From the NCBI GenBank assembly GCA_020846005.1, contig JADLEQ010000084.1:1-55634 (forward strand): DNA of 55,634 nucleotides, written 5' to 3'. Positions 50,391-55,634 of this stretch are shown here, in pieces; the first letter of the stretch is position 1, and each line of letters opens with the position of its first letter. The notes beneath the pieces are model-generated. The model saw nothing but the letters and a program-made list of their open reading frames with translations. It made no database searches and was not told where the DNA came from. A program made the position numbers and the translations under genes. The stretch comes from Polyangiaceae bacterium (GTDB taxonomy: Bacteria; Myxococcota_A; Polyangia; Polyangiales; Polyangiaceae).

Positions 50391-53300
50391 TCATCCTGAA
50401 GCGGATCGAGTGACGCGGCGGCCACCGCGACGCGCGGCCAGCGTGACGCCGAGCGCCACGAGCAGCGCGAGCCACGCCGGCCGGCCTGCGGGTGGCGTGG
50501 CGTGGCGGCAGCCGCACCCACCGTCGTCGGCGGCGGCCGGGGCGGCACCCGCCACACAGCGACCCGTGGAGGGATCGCACACGTTGCCCGAGGTGCACTG
50601 CTCGGTCGTGGTGCACGCGACGAGGCAGCCCTCGACCTCGTCGCAGACGTACGGTGCGCAGTCCTTGCTCTCACCGTCAGGGCTCGTGAGGACGCTGCCG
50701 TCGCACGTGAGCGCCGTCGCGCACTGGCCCTCGTCGGTGTCGCAGCGGGCGCCCGCGGCGCAGTCGGTGTCCTGGGTGCAGGTCGTCAGGCAGCTCGCGC
50801 CGCCGCACGCGTAGGGGAAGCACTTGCGCGTGCGCGAAACTGGGCACTGCCCGGTGCCGTCGCAGGGCTCGCGGAACGTCTCGACCCCGCCCGCGCACGA
50901 CTGCGACCGGCACTCCACCTCCGGCCCCACGTAGCCGGAGCAGACGGCCGTGCTCTTGCTGCCCTCGCAGGTGCGAGCGGCGCACGCGTCCTCACCGGAG
51001 CCCGCCGCGGAGCACGCGACCCGGGCGCCGTGCGGCGCGCCGTTCACCGGCGAGCACGTGCCGGGTGCGGTCGCGACGTCGCAGGCCTCGCACTGGCCCG
51101 AGCACGCGCTCGTGCAGCAGACGCCGTCGACGCAGAAGCCGCTCGCGCACGTCCGCGCCTCGGCGCACGCGACACCGGTCGCCGCCTTCGGAGCGCACCC
51201 GCCGGCGTCGCAGTACGCGCCCGTCGAGCAGTCCGCGTCGGTGGTGCAGCCGGAGAGACACGCGCCGCCCGCGCAGCCGTTGGCGCCGCACGGGGTGTCG
51301 GTCGCGACGCAGCTCCCCGACGCGCACCCGTAGCTGCGCGCCGCGCCGCCCACGCACGCGGCCGGCTCGCAGGCGAAGCCGTCCGCGTAGCGCGCGCAAG
51401 CGCCGGCGCCGTCGCAGGCGCCGTTGGTGTCGCAGGACGCGGCGCCCGTGTCGCCGCAGTCCTCGAACGGATCGGTCGCCGCCGCCACCGGGCCACACGT
51501 CCCCGAGAGGCCCGACCCCTTCGACGCGGCGGTGCACGCCTCGCACGCGCCCTGGCAGGCGGCGTCGCAGCACACCTGATCGCGGCTGCAGAACCCGGAC
51601 TGGCACCCGGCGTTCGTCGCGCACGGCTCGCCGGCCGCGGCGCGCGGCACGCAGTCGGGCGCGGCGCAGTACGCCGTGGCCACGCAGTCGGTGTCGTCGA
51701 CGCAGGGCAGCGCGCAGGCGCCGCTCGCGCACAGGTGAGCGCCGCAGCTCGTCCCGGTCGAGTCGCTGATGCATTGGCCCGCGCCGTTGCAGATCTGGCC
51801 GGCCACCGTGGTCGCGTCGATACAGGCGGTCGCCCCACAGGCGGTGCCGAGGACGGCCTTGCGGCACGCGCCCGCGCCGTCGCAGGTGCCGTCGTTGCCG
51901 CAGGCTGCCTCCGGCGCGCAGGTGTCGTGCGGATCGGTGCCGACCCTCGCGGCATCGCACGAGCCGCTGCCGGCCAGCGACTGCTTGAGGTCGTCGCGGC
52001 ACGCCTCGCAGGTGCCGTCGCACGCGCGATCGCAGCAGACGTCGTCGACGCAGAGACCCGACAGACACTCGCCCGCGCTCCCGCACCCGCCGCCGAGCGC
52101 CTTCTTGGGGATGCAAGCGCCGCCGCCGCAGTAGGAGGTGGACGCGCAGTGGGACGCCTGCGTGCAGGTCGTGCGGCACGCGCCGCCCGAGCCACACGCG
52201 TAGGGCGCGCAGCTCACCGTGCTGCCCGCGGTGCAGGCCCCGGCGCCACCGCAGGTGCTCGCGAGCGTGCGGGTCGTGCCGGTGCAGGTCGCCGCAGCGC
52301 ACTCCGTGCCGGCCGCGTACCGCCGGCACTGCCCCGCGCCGTCGCAAGCGCCATCGGTGCCGCAGCTCGCGACCCCTTGGTCCGCACACTCGCTGGCGGG
52401 GTCGGCGCCCGCCGCGATCGGGCCGCAGCCACCGTCGGCGCCGGCGCCCTTGAGCGCCGCCGTGCACGCCACGCACGCCCCGGCGCACTGGGTATCGCAG
52501 CAGACGGCGTCCACGCAGTAGCCGGAGGCGCACTCCCCACCCACCGCGCACGCCTCGCCCTGGGTGCTCAGGTAGACCTCTGCGCTCTGCGCGGCCGCGC
52601 CGGAGCCGCCCGCGGTGACGAGCGCGGTGCCGCCCGCCAGCGCGACGCCCGGCCGCGCGCGGGCGGTGAGCAGAGACGGCGCCGCGACCAGGGTAGACGA
52701 AGCCGTGACGAAGGCGTCGACGTACGAGCTCGGCGCGCCGAAGTGAGTCGGAGTCCCGCCGACGAAGAGCGCCCGCGCCGGCAGCGAGATCGCCGTGACG
52801 GACTCGCGCGCCGCGGCGAGCGTGCCGGCGCTGCTCCAAGAGCCGGCCGGCGGCGTCCAGATTTCGGCGCTGGCGGACGAGGTGCCCACCTGATCCGAGG
52901 ACCCGCCGACGTTGCCCCCCGCGACGACCACCCGGCCATCGGAGAGGCGCGCCATCGCGTGACGGTAGCGGCCGGTGCTCAGGCTCGGCCCGGCGCTGAA
53001 CTGCTGGGTGGTCGGATCGTAGATCGAGGTGGTCTGCTGCCGAGCGTAGACCCACGTGCCGGTCGTGGTCACGTAGAAGGTGTGCAGGCCGCCGGTGATG
53101 GCGACGCGACCGTCGGCCAGCGCGACCGCGGCCACGCCCTCCCCGTCCTGCAAGGTGGCGGCCAGAGTCGCGAAGCCGCCGACGCCACCGCCCAGCGCCG
53201 GATCGAACTCGGCGGCGGCCCCTCCCGAACCGCCCAGGACCAGCAGGGCCCGGCCGTTCGGGAGCGCGACGAGGACCTCGCCCGCGACGGAGTGGTTGCC

Positions 53301-54383
53301 CGCGAACGCGAAGGTGCCGCTCGTGGGCGAGTACAGCTCGGCGACGGGCTGGCTGAACGAGCCGCCGTCGCCCCCGGTGAGCAGCGCCTTGCCGCTGGCG
53401 AGCCGGACGCCGTGCGAGGTCGAGGGGTGGGGGTACTGGGTAACGCCCGTCAGCGCGAAGGTCCGCGTCACCGGATCGTAGAGCTCGGCGGTGGTGCAGC
53501 CCGTGCCGCAGCCGCCCGCGACGAGCACCTTGCCGTCGTCGAGCGCGACCGAGGCGTGGGTGGCGCGCTGCACGGCCATGGTGTTCGCCGTCGCCTGCCA
53601 GCTCGGGTCGACGAGCAGCGGCGCCGCGAGCCCTGCGGGCCACGTGAGGTGCAGCGTGCAGGCGGGCGCGCCAGGAGGGGTGACGGGCCGGCCCCAGGGC
53701 GCCGAGGCGGCTCGGTCCGCCGCGCAGCCGTCGAGCTCGAGCGTCGCGGCGTGTCGCACGCCTCGCGCGTCCGCCACCCACGGCGGCGCCACACGGAGCC
53801 GCGGCGCGCCGCGCGCGTCGAGCAGCTCGAGCCCGCCACCGACGAGGCGCAGTCCCGCGACCCGGGTCACGTCGAGGCGGTACGTCAGCCGCGGCGCGGC
53901 GGGCGCCACCGCGAGGCGCACATAGTCCTCGACCTCGGCCGCGCCCACGCGGACGAACACGTCGCCCCCGCCGCCCGCGCCCCCGAACCACGCTGCCCGC
54001 GCGCCCGAGACGTCCGCTCGGACGCCGCGCGCCGCGCCGTCGAGCGCAAACGCCACGCTCACCGCCCCGGACGGATCTTCGACCCGGACGCCCCCGGCGG
54101 CCTCATCCGCGATCTCGACGCCGAGCGCGCCTGACCCACGCGCTGCGACGAGGCTCGCGCCGCGGCGCGCGAGCACGCGCGCGGGTGACTCGCCTGAGCG
54201 CGCGCCGATCCGCGCGCCGAAGCGCGCGTCTACCCGCCCGAGCTCCGTGTCCACGAGCGCGGATCGCTCGACCCTCGCGGGCGCGCCGCGCTCCGCGTCA
54301 CCCTCCGATCCCCCGCACGCACCGACGACCGCCGACCCCGCCGCGAGGACACCCGCCGCCCACCCGAGCTTCGAGACCACCAT
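50391..54383 (-). CDS. Kelch-propeller and Cys-rich surface protein with MYXO-CTERM
   Basis: A 1330-aa precursor from ATG 54383; the frame is open upstream but a -10 box and signal peptide support this start. The signal peptide ends in VVGAC. Residues about 30-265 are a beta-rich domain. About 270-595 form kelch-like blades (HASVALDDGKVLVAGGCGTG, YRHAMARLSDGRVVVAGG). About 605-1285 are repeated Cys-rich modules (CASGYCVDAVCCDTQCAGAC, CRRYAAGTEC, CTQASHCASTSYC). The end GGCGCRHATPP, then AWLALLVALGVTLAARRGGRR, is a MYXO-CTERM sorting signal. Likely displayed on the cell surface; the binding partner is unknown. A lipobox plus a C-terminal sorting signal is redundant, so the former may be a plain signal-peptidase site. 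Confidence 0.9.
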   Translation of the reverse strand: MVVSKLGWAAGVLAAGSAVVGACGGSEGDAERGAPARVERSALVDTELGRVDARFGARIGARSGESPARVLARRGASLVAARGSGALGVEIADEAAGGVRVEDPSGAVSVAFALDGAARGVRADVSGARAAWFGGAGGGGDVFVRVGAAEVEDYVRLAVAPAAPRLTYRLDVTRVAGLRLVGGGLELLDARGAPRLRVAPPWVADARGVRHAATLELDGCAADRAASAPWGRPVTPPGAPACTLHLTWPAGLAAPLLVDPSWQATANTMAVQRATHASVALDDGKVLVAGGCGTGCTTAELYDPVTRTFALTGVTQYPHPSTSHGVRLASGKALLTGGDGGSFSQPVAELYSPTSGTFAFAGNHSVAGEVLVALPNGRALLVLGGSGGAAAEFDPALGGGVGGFATLAATLQDGEGVAAVALADGRVAITGGLHTFYVTTTGTWVYARQQTTSIYDPTTQQFSAGPSLSTGRYRHAMARLSDGRVVVAGGNVGGSSDQVGTSSASAEIWTPPAGSWSSAGTLAAARESVTAISLPARALFVGGTPTHFGAPSSYVDAFVTASSTLVAAPSLLTARARPGVALAGGTALVTAGGSGAAAQSAEVYLSTQGEACAVGGECASGYCVDAVCCDTQCAGACVACTAALKGAGADGGCGPIAAGADPASECADQGVASCGTDGACDGAGQCRRYAAGTECAAATCTGTTRTLASTCGGAGACTAGSTVSCAPYACGSGGACRTTCTQASHCASTSYCGGGACIPKKALGGGCGSAGECLSGLCVDDVCCDRACDGTCEACRDDLKQSLAGSGSCDAARVGTDPHDTCAPEAACGNDGTCDGAGACRKAVLGTACGATACIDATTVAGQICNGAGQCISDSTGTSCGAHLCASGACALPCVDDTDCVATAYCAAPDCVPRAAAGEPCATNAGCQSGFCSRDQVCCDAACQGACEACTAASKGSGLSGTCGPVAAATDPFEDCGDTGAASCDTNGACDGAGACARYADGFACEPAACVGGAARSYGCASGSCVATDTPCGANGCAGGACLSGCTTDADCSTGAYCDAGGCAPKAATGVACAEARTCASGFCVDGVCCTSACSGQCEACDVATAPGTCSPVNGAPHGARVACSAAGSGEDACAARTCEGSKSTAVCSGYVGPEVECRSQSCAGGVETFREPCDGTGQCPVSRTRKCFPYACGGASCLTTCTQDTDCAAGARCDTDEGQCATALTCDGSVLTSPDGESKDCAPYVCDEVEGCLVACTTTEQCTSGNVCDPSTGRCVAGAAPAAADDGGCGCRHATPPAGRPAWLALLVALGVTLAARRGGRRVTRSASG

Positions 54384-54915
54384 GGCGAGCGAGCGTAGGC
54401 GACCCCACCGCTCGCGTCGACCCGGGACGGCCAGCGTTGGACGCCGCGCCAGCCGGCCTCGCGTTCGCCCAGTCGCAGGCCGCGAGAAGAAGCTCGGCAC
54501 TCGGCCCAGCGCAGCGGCCGCAGCTCGCGCCGGCTCTGCGGGTTCGATGGGGAGGCTCTGGCACGCCGCTCCGCGGCGCTGGCGCCCCGCGCACACCGGT
54601 ACCGCCGCGCGTGTCACGCTCTGCGAGCGTTCATCGCCCGGCACTCGCGCCCCGAGCTCGCCCGAGTCCGTGTGCTGGGAGTAGCCTTCGCGGCAGCTCG
54701 TCTCTGGCTCGAGGAGGTGGCTGCCGCTTCGTCGCGTCGTACCCAGTCCCACCTCCATGCCCGGATCGGTGATCGGCTGGCACGCACCGGCGGTGGCGCG
54801 GCGGGCGCGATCCGCGAGGGCGTCACTCCTGCAGCTCGCCTGGGCCGAGCCGCGGTCGACCGCCGCTACTGCTGGTCGCCCTGGCCCGTCGCCGGGGGAC
54901 GCCGCGCCCCGCCCG
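54384..54915. other. Intergenic stretch of about 530 bases
   Basis: Apart from the -10-like box at 54392-54397 I see no supported gene. Frames are open on both strands owing to high GC, but their translations are Arg/Ala/Ser-rich without domain signal. It probably carries the control region of the kelch/Cys-rich gene and the trailer of the FGE-type gene. Confidence 0.5.
54392..54397 (-). promoter_or_regulatory. -10-like box TACGCT before the kelch/Cys-rich gene
   Basis: TACGCT on the minus strand ends eight bases before the ATG at 54383, with no Shine-Dalgarno sequence. Confidence 0.4.
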
Positions 54916-55634
54916 TCACCGCTCGCTTCCCTCGAACAGCGCGGCGGCGCAGCAGCGGATGCCGAGGCCGGGGCCGAGCGAGGACGGCCCCGCCCAGCCG
55001 AACGCCGTGTCGCACTTGGCCTGATCGGCGACGTGTTGCCGCTCGATGTTCAGCACCGCCACTCGCCCATAAGGCACGCTCAGGTTCCCCCACTCGCTCA
55101 CGCTTCCGGCGAGGTCGTAGAGCTGATCGTACGGCGACTCCGTCCCGTGGCACTGGCCGCCCACTGGCTCCACGGCCATCGAGTCGAGCCCCTGGGCGGC
55201 CAGCCACTGCGAGTCCTTGCAGAGCCCGGGGGACGCCGCGTCTCCGTAGGGGTACGCCGTGCTGCCGCCCTGCGTGCACGCCCGGTAGAGTTCGAAGGAC
55301 TGGGCGAAGAGGTCTGCATCGTAGCCTCCGCTCGGCGCGGTGGACGCGCGCACGACCTTCGTGCCATCCGCGCCGGCGCGCCCGCAAAGGCGCTTGCCCG
55401 CCCACGAGCAGTACGCGAACGCGTCACAGAAGTCCACGCAGGCGGCGGGTTGGTTCGGGTGCGCCTCCAGGTACGCCCACGTCTGCACGCCGCACTTGTC
55501 GTGAGTATCCGGGTCGTCGAAGTTCGGATCCGTCGGATCGTAGAGCTCCGGATCGAAGCGTTCGTTCCAGGCGCACTCCGGTGGCTGCCCCGAGGTGTCG
55601 CCCCGGCGCGCCGCCAGGAACGCCCGGTACTCCC
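54916..55634 (-). CDS. FGE-sulfatase (formylglycine-generating enzyme-like) domain protein, partial
   Basis: The frame runs off the right edge, so the N-terminus is missing; 239 codons plus stop are present. Family blocks are EYRAFLAARRGD at the edge, QPPECAWNERFDPELYD, AACVDFCDAFAYCSWAGKRL, YPYGDAASPGLC, YDQLYDLAGSVSEW (the LxGNVxEW motif) and LGPGLGIRCC (the GFRC motif). True formylglycine-generating enzymes activate sulfatases; most bacterial relatives, including EgtB-like and secreted myxobacterial ones, act otherwise or are binding proteins. Several Cys suggest an exported protein. Activity cannot be judged without the missing part. Confidence 0.88.
   Translation of the reverse strand, partial: EYRAFLAARRGDTSGQPPECAWNERFDPELYDPTDPNFDDPDTHDKCGVQTWAYLEAHPNQPAACVDFCDAFAYCSWAGKRLCGRAGADGTKVVRASTAPSGGYDADLFAQSFELYRACTQGGSTAYPYGDAASPGLCKDSQWLAAQGLDSMAVEPVGGQCHGTESPYDQLYDLAGSVSEWGNLSVPYGRVAVLNIERQHVADQAKCDTAFGWAGPSSLGPGLGIRCCAAALFEGSER

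Noticed and set aside
50502-54134. A 1210-codon open frame antisense to the kelch/Cys-rich gene
   Set aside because: Its translation is an Arg/Ala-rich low-complexity sequence with no motif, a usual by-product of extreme GC content opposite a real gene.

Overview
The window looks like a chromosomal segment of a very GC-rich myxobacterium (Myxococcota, probably a Polyangia-type lineage). The basis is: third codon positions that are almost all G or C; a run of secreted lipoproteins in which a lipobox is followed by a Gly/Ala/Ser/Thr-rich spacer and then an unrelated folded domain; a convincing MYXO-CTERM tail on a 1330-residue surface protein and a degenerate one on another; and conserved genes typical of the group, such as a receiver-DUF4388 response regulator. 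No rRNA, CRISPR array, insertion sequence or integrase was seen.

Layout. 1-3.3 kb holds small secreted or outer-membrane proteins. 3.4-8.1 kb is a cell-envelope block: an MBOAT O-acyltransferase, an L,D-transpeptidase-like lipoprotein without the catalytic cysteine, and a divergent SGNH-hydrolase lipoprotein. 8.2-9.9 kb has ferredoxin-NADP reductase and an esterase. 10-13.4 kb is a three-gene minus-strand operon (outer-membrane barrel, lipoprotein, small protein), divergent from a sugar-nucleotide epimerase and a flippase-like membrane protein. 15.4-26.6 kb is mostly housekeeping: MerR regulator, cysS, mntP with a phosphoesterase, rimI, a response regulator, a Pro-rich outer-membrane lipoprotein and aspS. 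26.7-32.3 kb has three polytopic membrane proteins, two of them GT-C-like, plus a DUF1232 protein. 32.3-33.6 kb couples 3-methyladenine glycosylase (Tag) to a Dph6-like ATP pyrophosphatase. 33.7-55.6 kb is dominated by secreted proteins: a CAP-domain protein, a pectate lyase, an FG-GAP propeller, a kelch/Cys-rich giant and a partial FGE-sulfatase-type protein.

Two accessory regions stand out. At 35.3-37.5 kb a cassette of about 2.2 kb lies between the 3' end of tRNA-Ser(UGA) and a 23-base copy of that 3' end, 22 of 23 identical, as in an island integrated at a tRNA. It carries an overlapping operon: a TIGR04255-family protein, a 94-residue protein and a 212-residue protein with a TQTCDL motif. 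Base composition is visibly less GC-rich than around it, and there is no integrase. At 42.8-46.8 kb a McrC-like PD-(D/E)xK nuclease is divergent from a HelD-like SF1 ATPase, with a decayed DUF499 ATPase fragment just beyond. This looks like a defence locus in which an SF1 motor takes the place of the McrB GTPase. These two loci are my best candidates for an undescribed system.

A recurring regulatory pattern is a -10-like hexamer (TAnnnT type) ending only 6-10 bases before start codons that have no Shine-Dalgarno sequence, at about eleven genes on both strands. This suggests leaderless or near-leaderless transcripts and helped choose several starts.
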